Below are positions 1 through 7,266 of a stretch of 42,729 bases of DNA, piece by piece. The stretch lies in assembly GCA_017634675.1 (NCBI GenBank), contig JAGBMX010000105.1:1-42729 (forward strand). The letters run 5' to 3'. The notes beneath the pieces were generated by a model. That model saw only the letters and a list, made by a program, of their open reading frames with translations, was not told where the DNA came from and ran no database searches. How positions within the stretch are numbered: position 1 is the first letter of the stretch; the number at the start of each line of letters is the position of its first letter. The position numbers were made by a program, and so were the translations under genes. This DNA comes from Selenomonadaceae bacterium. Its GTDB lineage: Bacteria > Bacillota > Negativicutes > Selenomonadales > Selenomonadaceae.

Positions 1-220
1 AAAGAAAAATAGTGCTCTTCATGGTCAACCTCTCCGCCCTTCGGGCACCTCTCCTTTCAGGAGAGGCTCTCTGATTGCTAGTTTTGTGGATGTAAGGGGA
101 AAGCCGCTCTAGTGCCTCCCCTGAAAGGGGAGGGGGACCGCAAAGCGGTGGAGGGGTCGACCATGAACGGCGCTAATTCGCCTCTTTCATCACTATGTTG
201 TACTACCTGTGAATAGTAAC
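1..220. repeat. Family A mobile repeat, copy 1 (left end outside window)
   Basis: It carries the two-hairpin core seen in other copies: a CCGCCCTTCGGGC hairpin, two inverted GGGGAGG blocks, and a GACCGC-GCGGT hairpin. It ends at 220 with the right terminal repeat GTGAATAGTAAC. Related copies are at 4352, 7126, 22103, 30782 and 42624. No transposase is present, so a MITE-like element is inferred. Confidence 0.8.
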
Positions 221-230
221 AAAATAAGCG

Positions 231-259
231 TTGAAATAGGGCGCAGTCTATGATATAAT
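231..259 (+). promoter_or_regulatory. Sigma70 promoter of the yjfB-like gene
   Basis: A -35 box TTGAAA (231-236) and a -10 box TATAAT (254-259) are separated by 17 bp, 33 bp upstream of the chosen ATG. The promoter starts just outside the right end of the family A repeat. Confidence 0.75.
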
Positions 260-291
260 CCTTTCAACTAAAGCGAACGGGAGTGATTTAT

Positions 292-468
292 ATGGGAGAT
301 ATGGCTATAGCGGCGCTGTCGGTTTCTATGAACGAAGCGAGAACAGCGCAGAACTTTAGCGTTGGGGTGCTAAAAATGGCGATGGAAACCGAAGAAGCCG
401 CCATGAGCGAAATGATGGAAGGTTTAACGGATCCAAATCTCGGCGTAAATGTGGATATTATGGCGTGA
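292..468 (+). CDS. YjfB-like small protein (putative motility protein family)
   Basis: This encodes 58 residues. The chosen ATG is 8 nt downstream of GGGAG (279-283); a GTG at 283 overlaps that ribosome site and is less likely. The protein matches the small YjfB family: an MAIAALS start, a helical Ala/Met/Glu-rich middle and a C-terminal NLGVNVDIMA. The family is named a putative motility protein but its biochemical role is not established. The gene stands alone, with its own promoter and a strong hairpin six bases after the stop. No flagellar gene is in the window. The family call rests on the N- and C-terminal patterns only. Confidence 0.65.
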   Translation: MGDMAIAALSVSMNEARTAQNFSVGVLKMAMETEEAAMSEMMEGLTDPNLGVNVDIMA

Positions 469-473
469 ATTTA

Positions 474-504
474 GTCCCCCGCCTAAAAGGCGGGGGACAT
501 TTTT
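474..504 (+). terminator. Rho-independent terminator after yjfB-like gene
   Basis: A 10-bp perfect stem, GTCCCCCGCC (474-483) with GGCGGGGGAC (489-498), has a 5-nt loop and is followed by ATTTTTA. The same GC-rich hairpin type recurs after ruvC (25781) and in the family E elements. Confidence 0.75.
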
Positions 505-532
505 ACCTTTTGTACGACACATAAGAAGCAAA

Positions 533-689
533 CTGAAAATTATGTGAAAATATTTTGAGATTTCCACAGGTAAAACTACTATATATTGTGAAAAAAAAGT
601 TACTTAAATACAAATTTTGTGTTTTCCACAAACTTTTCCACTTTTCCACAGTTTTTGAAAATGTGTTTCTTTTGGCCTTGTGGATAAAT
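533..689. repeat. DnaA-box-rich repeat, copy 1
   Basis: Five DnaA-box-like 9-mers are visible. A perfect TTATCCACA lies on the minus strand (679-687). On the plus strand are TTTTCCACA (622-630 and 642-650), TTTTCCACT (634-642) and ATTTCCACA (560-568). The block is repeated in inverted orientation at 25582-25738, with the same length and identical box spacing. No gene is supported here. Confidence 0.75.
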
Positions 690-690
690 A

Positions 691-745
691 AAAAGGGCAA
701 CTCTAAAACTCGCCGCTGCGGCTGGTTTTAGAGTTGCCTTTTTTT
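691..745 (-). terminator. Terminator of the DUF4127 gene
   Basis: A 14-bp perfect stem, GGCAACTCTAAAAC (696-709) with its complement (725-738), encloses a GCCG-CGGC inner stem. A-rich and T-rich flanks on both sides would let it act in either direction. The DUF4127 stop codon lies in the T tract. Confidence 0.8.
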
Positions 746-2363
746 AAAATCTAATGCCACATTCAAACATACGATTCCATGGGAAAAAGACTTCAATCTT
801 GTCTTTTGTTTTAAATTCGGGAAGATTGGTTTTGGCAAAATCACGCATCATTTGAGACGTTTCCTTTGCAATTTCTCCCGTTGTGTCGTTTAGCCTGAGA
901 TAACGCTCATACTGACCTCGCTCGTTAAGCCTTGCTTCCATTGCGCCTCTGATATTGGACTGATAAACCCAATCGTCCAAGTACCGACGAAGTAGAACTC
1001 GCCGCTTGGCTTCTGCCGGCGTGGTTTTGGAGAACATGGCGCTCGACAAAACAAACCCGGTACTGTTGGTCGGCGTGTTCCAACCAGCGTAAGCGGCAAG
1101 CTTAAAAAAGAGTTTATCGTCTCGAATGTTCCTCATCAAAAAATTATCCGAACCGTTAAAGAAGGCAATATCCGCTATCGCAACGGGATAACCGTTATCA
1201 ACGTATTTTTTTACCCGTGAAAAAAATTCCGTGGCGCCGGGACGTTCAAAACTGTCGTTGGGCAAATCCGTATATTTGGGATTCCAGTCGTTTGCAGCCC
1301 CGGTACGACCTTTTATGTCCGTATTTACCATTAAAACCACGTCTGCGCTTTTGATATCGCCCGTCATAACGCCGCCGGTTATCAAAACTTCATCTTTTAT
1401 AGTGGTTTCTATCGCTTCGTCGGAAAAGGCGGGAACGGTTTTGCCACCTACTCCTTCTCCGTATTCGACGTATATTTTGGGTTTTTTCCCGGTAAGATCG
1501 TTTACGACTCTGGCCAACAAAATAAGATTGAATTCGTCAATCCCAACCATGCTTTGAAAACGATCCGGGGGAATGTCCAGCTTCTTCGCCCTTTTCATCA
1601 GGCGACGATTTTCCCAATGGGTTTGGCTTAATGGGGCGTTATCGTCCCTGCCTAAAACCAAAACCTGCACGGAGCCTTTTTTGGTAAGCTCTAAGAGCGA
1701 CTCGGTAACGCCGAAATTTTTCTCCCGTCGTCCCATCCAGTCCCGCCAAACATCTTTATTGAGCCTTGCCCGTATCTCATTTTTTTCGATTTTTTCGCTC
1801 TCGTTCAGACCTTCCATATCCTCTTTGTCAAGAAGTTTGGTAAGGTTGAATATATCTGCGCCGTATTCAAAACCCGTCGGCCCAATTTCCGAATAATAAG
1901 CCGGCTCTTCCACCCCCGCCGCCGCGCCGTTCTTCGGAGTACGCATGAGAGATGTAAAGAGGTAAAGTTTCAGCTTGGGATTATCCTCAGCAAGCTTCTT
2001 AAGTCGGTTTACTCGCTTTTGAAGTTCTTCGATGCTTATATTATGTTTACGAGACGGTATAAGCCCGCCGTACAAAAGAGCGTCGGTAGCTATAACAGCC
2101 GCTTTTGCATTTTTCACTTCTTTTTCCGTAAAAGCCCATAAAGCATTCGTATCTCCCGGGGTATCTGGACCGCGTGACAAAATGTCTTCGTTTGGGACAA
2201 TTAAATCGTACCCCGCAGAACGAACAACCTCGATGGTCTGCTCATAGGATACGGGACGGTTGTCCTGAGGAAGAAAAAGAATCTTCTCTGCTGCGTCTGC
2301 GCTTGCAGTAACAAGCAATGCGGAAATGGCTATGGGCAAAATTTTTTTTATCTTCTCTATCAT
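744..2363 (-). CDS. Secreted DUF4127 family protein
   Basis: This encodes 539 residues, with ATG preceded by GAGGAG. The N-terminus, MIEKIKK followed by a hydrophobic stretch and ASADAAE, is a cleavable signal peptide, so the protein is exported. The mature start KILFLPQDNRPVSYEQ and the later segments DALLYGGLIPSRKHN, RDDNAPLSQT and VGIDEFNLILLARV fit the DUF4127 family, whose function is unknown. The length is normal for the family. The gene lies 88 nt downstream of the phosphohexomutase on the same strand and could be read with it, but it has its own terminator. No enzymatic residue can be assigned with confidence. Confidence 0.8.
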   Translation of the reverse strand: MIEKIKKILPIAISALLVTASADAAEKILFLPQDNRPVSYEQTIEVVRSAGYDLIVPNEDILSRGPDTPGDTNALWAFTEKEVKNAKAAVIATDALLYGGLIPSRKHNISIEELQKRVNRLKKLAEDNPKLKLYLFTSLMRTPKNGAAAGVEEPAYYSEIGPTGFEYGADIFNLTKLLDKEDMEGLNESEKIEKNEIRARLNKDVWRDWMGRREKNFGVTESLLELTKKGSVQVLVLGRDDNAPLSQTHWENRRLMKRAKKLDIPPDRFQSMVGIDEFNLILLARVVNDLTGKKPKIYVEYGEGVGGKTVPAFSDEAIETTIKDEVLITGGVMTGDIKSADVVLMVNTDIKGRTGAANDWNPKYTDLPNDSFERPGATEFFSRVKKYVDNGYPVAIADIAFFNGSDNFLMRNIRDDKLFFKLAAYAGWNTPTNSTGFVLSSAMFSKTTPAEAKRRVLLRRYLDDWVYQSNIRGAMEARLNERGQYERYLRLNDTTGEIAKETSQMMRDFAKTNLPEFKTKDKIEVFFPWNRMFECGIRF

Positions 2364-2451
2364 GTTTTCTCCTCATTATTTATCAAATTTTGTTAGGGAT
2401 GTTTACCCCCTCTTCCTCAAGTCGTTCCATGCAAAATTTAAAATGCCTTAA

Positions 2452-3798
2452 TTATACCATCATATTCAATATTTCTTTCGTCTTTTCCTCCATTAACCTT
2501 TTATTTCCCCTAGACTCCACGTTTAACCTTATATCAGGCTCAGTGCCGGATTTTCGCAAATTGAACCGCCAATCCTTAAAATCAACCGAAACTCCGTCGA
2601 TGTCGTTAAATTCGCCGTTGGGAGCGTATTTTTCCTTAACCTTTTCAAGGGTTTTATCCGGGTCTTTTACCCTTCTGCTTATTTCGCCGCTTGCGGGATA
2701 CGCCTCTTGCCTATCTTTCATCAGTTTTGAAAGCGGTTTATTCATCTCGCTCATAAGTTCTAAAGTTAAAAGCCACGGTATCATGCCGCTGTCGCAGTAG
2801 TAAAAATCCCTGAAATAATGGTGTGAACTGAGTTCCCCTCCGTAAATTGCGTCAAGTTCCCTCATTTTATCCTTGATAAAGGCATGGCCGCTCCTCACCA
2901 TTACAGGGTTGCCGCCGTATTTTTTTACCGTTTCTATGGTGTTCCATGTAAGCCGCGGATCGTATATTATAGTTGCGCCCTTCTCCTTTTTCAGAAAAGC
3001 CTCCGCCAAGAATCCCACCATGTAGTATCCTTCGATGAACCCGCCGTTTTCGTCGAATAAGAAACAACGGTCAAAATCCCCGTCCCATGCGACTCCCACA
3101 TCTGCGCCGTATTTTTTCACCGCTTCTATGGTAGCTGCGCGATTTTCCTTTTTCAAAGGATTCGGCACTCCGTTTGGAAAAGCGCCGTCCGGTTCCGCAA
3201 AAATCATGGTCGTGTCAAAAGGCAACTTCTCTTTAAGCGCCTTGACTACGGCTCCCGCCGCGCCGTTTCCGATATTTGCCACGACTTTATACGGTTTTAA
3301 CTTATCAATATTTACATAAGACAAAATATGATTGACGTAATCCGTCATCATATCCAACGGTTTCACCTTGCCAATATTATCGACAACCGCAGGCGGCTCT
3401 TTCAAAACCTCTGCGGCAAGTTCTTTTAAGCCGTTGTTTTCGGAGATAGGACGGGAATTTTTCCGCACAAACTTCATACCGTTATACTCTTTGGGATTAT
3501 GGCTGGCAGTCACCATAACGCCGCCGTCGAAACCGTAAAAGCTCGTGGCGAAATATATCATCTCGGTGCCGATAAGCCCCGCCGAACTGACATCAGCGCC
3601 GCTTTCGGCGAGTCCTTTAATAAGCGCGTCCGTCAGACTCTTACTTGAAAGCCTTATATCGTACCCTACCACGACATTTTTCATATCAAACAATTTAGGC
3701 AAGGCTCGACCTATCCTATACGCTATTTCTTCGTTTATGCTCTCGGGGTAAATCCCGCGTATATCAAAAGCCCCAAAAGCTTCGGTAGTAATATTCAT
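2452..3798 (-). CDS. Phosphohexomutase (phosphomannomutase/phosphoglucomutase)
   Basis: This encodes 448 residues, a typical length for the alpha-D-phosphohexomutase family, which interconverts hexose 1- and 6-phosphates for envelope sugar synthesis. All four active-site loops are visible: TASHNP with the phosphoserine Ser99, the metal loop DGDFDR (239-244), the sugar-recognition loop GELSSHH (321-327) and the phosphate loop RKSGTEP (415-421). The GEL(S/T)SSHH-type loop favours mannose/glucose phosphate over glucosamine phosphate (GlmM), but the exact substrate cannot be read from sequence. The start follows AAGGATG. It lies 12 nt downstream of the cupin gene, so the two are probably co-transcribed. 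Confidence 0.88.
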   Translation of the reverse strand: MNITTEAFGAFDIRGIYPESINEEIAYRIGRALPKLFDMKNVVVGYDIRLSSKSLTDALIKGLAESGADVSSAGLIGTEMIYFATSFYGFDGGVMVTASHNPKEYNGMKFVRKNSRPISENNGLKELAAEVLKEPPAVVDNIGKVKPLDMMTDYVNHILSYVNIDKLKPYKVVANIGNGAAGAVVKALKEKLPFDTTMIFAEPDGAFPNGVPNPLKKENRAATIEAVKKYGADVGVAWDGDFDRCFLFDENGGFIEGYYMVGFLAEAFLKKEKGATIIYDPRLTWNTIETVKKYGGNPVMVRSGHAFIKDKMRELDAIYGGELSSHHYFRDFYYCDSGMIPWLLTLELMSEMNKPLSKLMKDRQEAYPASGEISRRVKDPDKTLEKVKEKYAPNGEFNDIDGVSVDFKDWRFNLRKSGTEPDIRLNVESRGNKRLMEEKTKEILNMMV

Positions 3799-3810
3799 GC
3801 CGCATCCTTT

Positions 3811-4152
3811 TTAACACTTCAAAATTAAAGCCATAAACACCAAATCATTCTCTCCCGCATTTTCTATGCCGTGAAAATCCCCATCGGCGCAAAATGTCGT
3901 GTCTCCCGCTTTTACCTCGTAAACTTCATCGTTATCCGTATACTTCGCGCTTCCTTCCAATATATGATAGGTTTCCGTAGTGCCGACGTGTTGATGCTTT
4001 CCAATAGACGCGCCCTTTGGAATCGTCACCTTCGCAAACATCTGCGCGCTTTCTCCCAGTTCTTTTGCCGTAAGCACCCGTTCAATAGAAATTTTCCCTT
4101 TGCCCCCCGCCTTCTTTTCCGCTATCTCTACTTCCGATTTTATAACCGCCAT
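3811..4152 (-). CDS. Small single-domain cupin
   Basis: This encodes 113 residues, with ATG after a strong AAGGAGG. Cupin motif 1 is complete (G-x5-HxH-x4-E-x6-G, with His53, His55 and Glu60). Motif 2 is GDTTFCADGDFHGIENAG with His94, giving a full 3-His/1-Glu metal site. There is no signal peptide, so it is cytoplasmic. Small cupins of this type may bind sugars or act as isomerases or sensors. Its position directly before the phosphohexomutase suggests a sugar-related role, but that is inference. Substrate is unknown. Confidence 0.8.
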   Translation of the reverse strand: MAVIKSEVEIAEKKAGGKGKISIERVLTAKELGESAQMFAKVTIPKGASIGKHQHVGTTETYHILEGSAKYTDNDEVYEVKAGDTTFCADGDFHGIENAGENDLVFMALILKC

Positions 4153-4164
4153 TAAAAATTCCTC

Positions 4165-4690
4165 CTTTGTAAGTTCTTTCTTTTCTTTCTTCTCTTTTTT
4201 TGTAAAAAAAGAGAAGAAAGAAAAGAAACAAAAGAAAGAAGAGAAAAAAACTTTAATCTCGTTTACTTGAAATTTTGACCAAATTAAAAATTTTAGTTTG
4301 CTAAAGTTTTTTCTTTTTCTCTTTCTTTGCTTCTTTCTCTTTTTCTTTTTTGTTACTATTCACGGGTAGTACAAAAAAATAGCGCTCTTCATAGTCAACC
4401 CTTCCGCCCTTCGGGCACCTCCCCTTTCAGGGGAGGCTCTCTGATTTCTCATTTTGTGGATACATAATAGAACAGTCACCTTCACGTTGCCTCCCCTGAA
4501 AGGGGAGGGGGACCGCGAAGCGGTGGAGAGGTCGACCATGAACGGCACTAATTCACCTTTCGCACCACTATGTTGTATTAACCGTGAATAGTAACGTTTC
4601 TTTTCTCTTTTTCTTTGTTATTTTCTTTTTCTCTTTTCTTTTTTTCAAAAAAGAAAGGAGAAAAAGAAAGTAAGGTTTTTAGAGATGTCC
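4165..4690. repeat. Family P purine/pyrimidine hairpin element, copy 1, split by family A
   Basis: The left arm (from about 4174) is a pyrimidine tract, a short TTGTAA loop and the complementary purine tract. It is followed by a purine block ending AACTTTAAT, an AT-rich spacer, then TAAAGTTTTTT and more pyrimidine tract to 4351. Family A occupies 4352-4595. The right arm continues from 4596 and ends with GTAAGGTTTTTAGAGATG, which resembles a family D end. This explains most of the 545 nt between the cupin and lyase-like genes. No coding region is supported here. Confidence 0.75.
4352..4595. mobile_element. Family A MITE-like element, copy 2 (complete)
   Basis: It is 244 bp long. It begins GTTACTATTCACGG and ends CCGTGAATAGTAAC, perfect terminal inverted repeats, and contains inverted GGGGAGG blocks and smaller hairpins. 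It lies inside the family P element. The flanks are pyrimidine-rich and no clear target duplication can be read. It carries one near-DnaA-box 9-mer, TGTGGATAC (4455-4463). It is non-autonomous, with no transposase. Confidence 0.85.
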
Positions 4691-4697
4691 TTATACT

Positions 4698-5666
4698 TTA
4701 ACTTTTGGTTATTGAAAATTCATTAAACCTTATTTCTTCGTCCCTAAGCATATTTTCCAAGCTTCTGTTCTCGCCTAAACTTCTGTAAATCCCCCATTTG
4801 GGACGCAAAACGGGAGAATCGGTCTGCCACAAATCCAATTCGTCGCTTGAATAACTGAAAAGCTCCTTATTATCTCTTAATCTCGTGATTTTTATACTAT
4901 AGCTTCCGTTATGGTTTTGAGGTTTATTCACGCCGAAAGTCACTTTTTCGGTGATTTCAACCCATTTTCCCAAAAATTCCTCAAGATTTGCCGATTTCAC
5001 AACCGTCATTTTCCGATTTTTGCGGTTAAAATACCTAAGTTCAAACTGTTTCGAGCCGTTTTTCTTTTCGCAAGCCGTTAATGTTATAAGAGGATGCTTT
5101 ACATCAGCAGTACCCTTTCTATTGTCCGTTCCCTTTAACTGATGCAAGTGGCAAAATTTATTTGTCACCTTAAACCCTAAAGGCAACCGCATTTTCCAAC
5201 GCATTAAAAGAGTTTCTCCCTCTTTTGCGGTCATTGAAGCGGGAGATTTGTCATAAGTCTTTACCTCTACCCGCTGACGGTCGGTTACGGACTTTATGCC
5301 CCTGTCGTCGTCAATCAAAGCGTGTATTTGAAAAGCAAAAACATAAGTCTTTAAATCGTTATCGTAAACCTGTTTGATGTGGCGTACCGGATTTTGCTTA
5401 TGCTCCCTCGAATTATCGGGGACTTCGTAACCAAAACCCGCCGCCTCGATTAAATCATACGCCTCGCCTTTGCCCGCAGCGACAAGAGTATTCGCATCTT
5501 TCGCAAAAACACTTAAAGGAAAACCAACAAGCAAAAACAAAACAAAACATATTTTACACAAAAATTTCCAAAAATAATTCACCCGGGATTCCAAAGGGTA
5601 ATGCCCTTTGGCGGGTGCAGGGCGGCGTCCTGCCGGGTTTGGGCGGAGCCCAACTAAAATCTTCAT
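4698..5666 (-). CDS. Secreted heparin-lyase-I-like fold protein
   Basis: This encodes 322 residues from the ATG that overlaps the ubiA stop as ATGA (5663-5666). After MKIL, about 25 residues are encoded by a family B repeat. A signal peptide then follows (NYFWKFLCKICFVLFLLVGF, then PLSVFA). The mature part resembles the polysaccharide-lyase jelly-roll family that includes heparin lyase I: an MRWKMRLPLGF strand, HLHQLKG, a KWVEITEKVTFG segment, LDLWQTD, and the C-terminal PKWGIYRSLGENRSLENMLRDEEIRF. The substrate is unknown and catalytic residues cannot be assigned. No polysaccharide-use genes are adjacent. It is the last gene of the secG-rnr-smpB-ubiA run. Confidence 0.6.
   Translation of the reverse strand: MKILVGLRPNPAGRRPAPAKGHYPLESRVNYFWKFLCKICFVLFLLVGFPLSVFAKDANTLVAAGKGEAYDLIEAAGFGYEVPDNSREHKQNPVRHIKQVYDNDLKTYVFAFQIHALIDDDRGIKSVTDRQRVEVKTYDKSPASMTAKEGETLLMRWKMRLPLGFKVTNKFCHLHQLKGTDNRKGTADVKHPLITLTACEKKNGSKQFELRYFNRKNRKMTVVKSANLEEFLGKWVEITEKVTFGVNKPQNHNGSYSIKITRLRDNKELFSYSSDELDLWQTDSPVLRPKWGIYRSLGENRSLENMLRDEEIRFNEFSITKS
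5581..5654. repeat. Family B palindromic repeat, copy 1 (inside a signal-peptide region)
   Basis: It reads from ACCCGGGATTCCAAAGGG on the plus strand and ends GGGCGGAGCCCAAC, with nested hairpins (CCAAAGGG/CCCTTTGG and others). It sits exactly after codon 4 of the lyase-like gene and is read through in frame on the minus strand, lengthening the n-region of the signal peptide. Confidence 0.8.
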
Positions 5667-6511
5667 AAGCTCAACCATGTGAAAATAAACATCAAAACGG
5701 AAACGAGACCGTTTTTCATGAAGTATTTTTGGGTAACGCGACTAAAATCGTTGTATTTAACGATTTCGTGCTGGTATCTTAATACGCCGCTCGCCGCGCC
5801 GACTCCTACGAAATAAATCCATGAAAGATTGCACATAATGCCTACTATAAAGAATAAAATTACGCTTACAACATGGAAGAACCATGCGATTTTTAACGCT
5901 GTCTTTGCGCCGAATTCCGTTGAAAGGGAATGAAGTCCTTGGCTTAAATCGAATTTTTCGTCCTGCGCTCCGTAAATTGCGTCAAACATTCCAATCCACA
6001 AGGCAACACCCGCGCAAAGCACCAACATTGGCGTATCAACAGGGTCTATCGTACCTTTTACCGCAATCCAAGCCCCCGCAGGCGCAACCGCTATGGCAAG
6101 CCCTAAGAAGAAATGGCATAAAAAAGTATATCTTTTTGTAAACGGATAAATCAAAGCGATAATCAACGCCAATGGCAACAATTTTAGGCAAATAATCGGC
6201 AATTTTAAAACCGCCGTGAAAAATATTATCAAATATAATACGGTAGCGATTTTTGCCGCTTTCATGCTTAACTTACCCGATACCAACGCGCGATACCCCA
6301 ATCTCTCCTGCTTCTTATCATACTTGTAATCAACCAAATTATCAACGGAAACCGCCGCCGCCCTTGCGGACAAAATAGCCACCGTAATAAAAAACAGCGT
6401 CTTTCCGTCAGGCACGCCGCCCGCCGCCAAAAATGCCGCCATATACGCAAACGGCAATGAAAACACGCTGTGCGAAAAAGCTATATGATTTAAATGCGCC
6501 AACACATTCAT
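5663..6511 (-). CDS. UbiA-family polyprenyltransferase
   Basis: This encodes 282 residues, with ATG after AAGGAGG. It is an integral membrane protein with about eight hydrophobic segments. Both aspartate-rich motifs for prenyl diphosphate/Mg binding are visible: Asp57, Asp61 and Asp65 in VDNLVDYKYD, and FDAIYGAQDEKFD (177-188). The second motif and the following GLHSLSTEFG match the 4-hydroxybenzoate-type (UbiA/MqnP) subgroup, so a quinone-biosynthesis role is likely; a menaquinone route is expected in a Firmicute but not shown here. The first motif starts with VDN rather than the usual NDxxD. The gene is 26 nt from smpB and overlaps the next gene by ATGA. Confidence 0.82.
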   Translation of the reverse strand: MNVLAHLNHIAFSHSVFSLPFAYMAAFLAAGGVPDGKTLFFITVAILSARAAAVSVDNLVDYKYDKKQERLGYRALVSGKLSMKAAKIATVLYLIIFFTAVLKLPIICLKLLPLALIIALIYPFTKRYTFLCHFFLGLAIAVAPAGAWIAVKGTIDPVDTPMLVLCAGVALWIGMFDAIYGAQDEKFDLSQGLHSLSTEFGAKTALKIAWFFHVVSVILFFIVGIMCNLSWIYFVGVGAASGVLRYQHEIVKYNDFSRVTQKYFMKNGLVSVLMFIFTWLSL

Positions 6512-6537
6512 ATCTTTTGCCTCCTTGTCCTTTCCTT

Positions 6538-7008
6538 TTATCTGTTCCTTTCCTTCATCGCCCGCTCAATATCCCTCTTATCCGCCTTCTGCTTCAAAGC
6601 TTCCCTCTTATCGTAATTATGCTTGCCGCTTGCAAGCGCAAGCTCCAATTTCGCCTTCCCACGCTTAAAATAAATCTTTAGCGGCACCAACGTAAACCCT
6701 TTTTCCCGCGTCTTTGAGAACAGCTTCACTATCTCCGCCTTGTGCATCAACAGTTTCCTTCGCCTTAAAGGCTCTGCGTTAAACCTGTTCCCTTCCTCAT
6801 AAGGACTTATGTGCATATTCTCGATAAAAATTTCGCCGTTCTTTATAACCCCGTAACTATCCTTTAAATTGGCTCGTCCAGCTCTTAAAGATTTTACCTC
6901 CGTCCCTACAAGCGACAGCCCCGCCTCAAACGTCTCGTGTATAAAATAATCATGCCGCGCCTTCCTGTTCTCGCACGCCGTCTTTATTCCTTCATTCTTC
7001 TTGCCCAT
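6538..7008 (-). CDS. smpB: SsrA-binding protein SmpB
   Basis: This encodes 156 residues, the usual SmpB length. It binds tmRNA and delivers it to stalled ribosomes. Visible hallmarks are [33 protein letters not shown], the HISPYEEGN segment, [12 protein letters not shown] and the basic C-terminal tail with the DKR motif that folds in the decoding centre. The ATG at 7008 follows GGGAGAAA. The frame stays open upstream through a family B repeat to 7173, but that region is repeat sequence and not counted. It follows rnr in the classical Firmicutes order. Confidence 0.96.
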   Translation of the reverse strand: MGKKNEGIKTACENRKARHDYFIHETFEAGLSLVGTEVKSLRAGRANLKDSYGVIKNGEIFIENMHISPYEEGNRFNAEPLRRRKLLMHKAEIVKLFSKTREKGFTLVPLKIYFKRGKAKLELALASGKHNYDKREALKQKADKRDIERAMKERNR

Positions 7009-7025
7009 GACTTTCTCCCTTTTAG

Positions 7026-7104
7026 TCGGGGCTTTGCCCCAATCCCCAGCAGGGGTGCTGCCCCTGCACCCCGCCAAAGGGCATTGCCCTCTGGACTCCC
7101 GGTT
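7026..7104. repeat. Family B palindromic repeat, copy 2
   Basis: On the minus strand it reads from ACCGGGAGTCCAGAGGGC to GGGGCAAAGCCCCGAC and shows the three family hairpins. It lies immediately upstream of the smpB ribosome site and is open in the smpB frame. Confidence 0.8.
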
Positions 7105-7125
7105 ACGATTACTGTCCTGTTCACA

Positions 7126-7261
7126 AAACCCCTCCGCCCTTTGGGCACCTCCCCTTTCAGGGGAGGCACTCAATTTGTAGCTTTTGAGCCTCCCCTGAAA
7201 GGGGAGGGGGACCGCCGAAGGCGGTGGAGAGGTCGATCATGAATGGCACTATTTCACCTTT
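7126..7261. repeat. Family A core repeat, copy 3 (no terminal repeats)
   Basis: It has the core CCTCCGCCCTTTGGGCACC, the inverted GGGGAGG blocks, the GACCGCC-GGCGGT hairpin and the GGTCGATCATGAATGGCACTA end, but lacks both GTTACTATTCAC ends. It lies between rnr and smpB, which are otherwise one transcription unit. Confidence 0.75.
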
Positions 7262-7266
7262 ATAGT

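Noticed and set aside
533..689. The DnaA-box repeat as the chromosomal origin itself
   Set aside because: There is no dnaA, dnaN or recF-gyrB neighbourhood, no clear AT-rich unwinding block with repeats, and a second equal copy lies 25 kb away.
503..700. 65-residue open frame on the minus strand
   Set aside because: It lies wholly in the DnaA-box repeat and a terminator, has no ribosome site, and its low-complexity Phe/Ser/Lys content is not protein-like.
4360..4548. 62-residue frame within family A ([20 protein letters not shown])
   Set aside because: The same start recurs at the copy at 30782 but in a frame that diverges after an indel, so the protein is not conserved; no ribosome site. 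It reflects the repeat's hairpins.
7009..7173. Long N-terminal extension of SmpB
   Set aside because: The extension is family A/B repeat sequence; the ATG at 7008 has a ribosome site and matches the family start.
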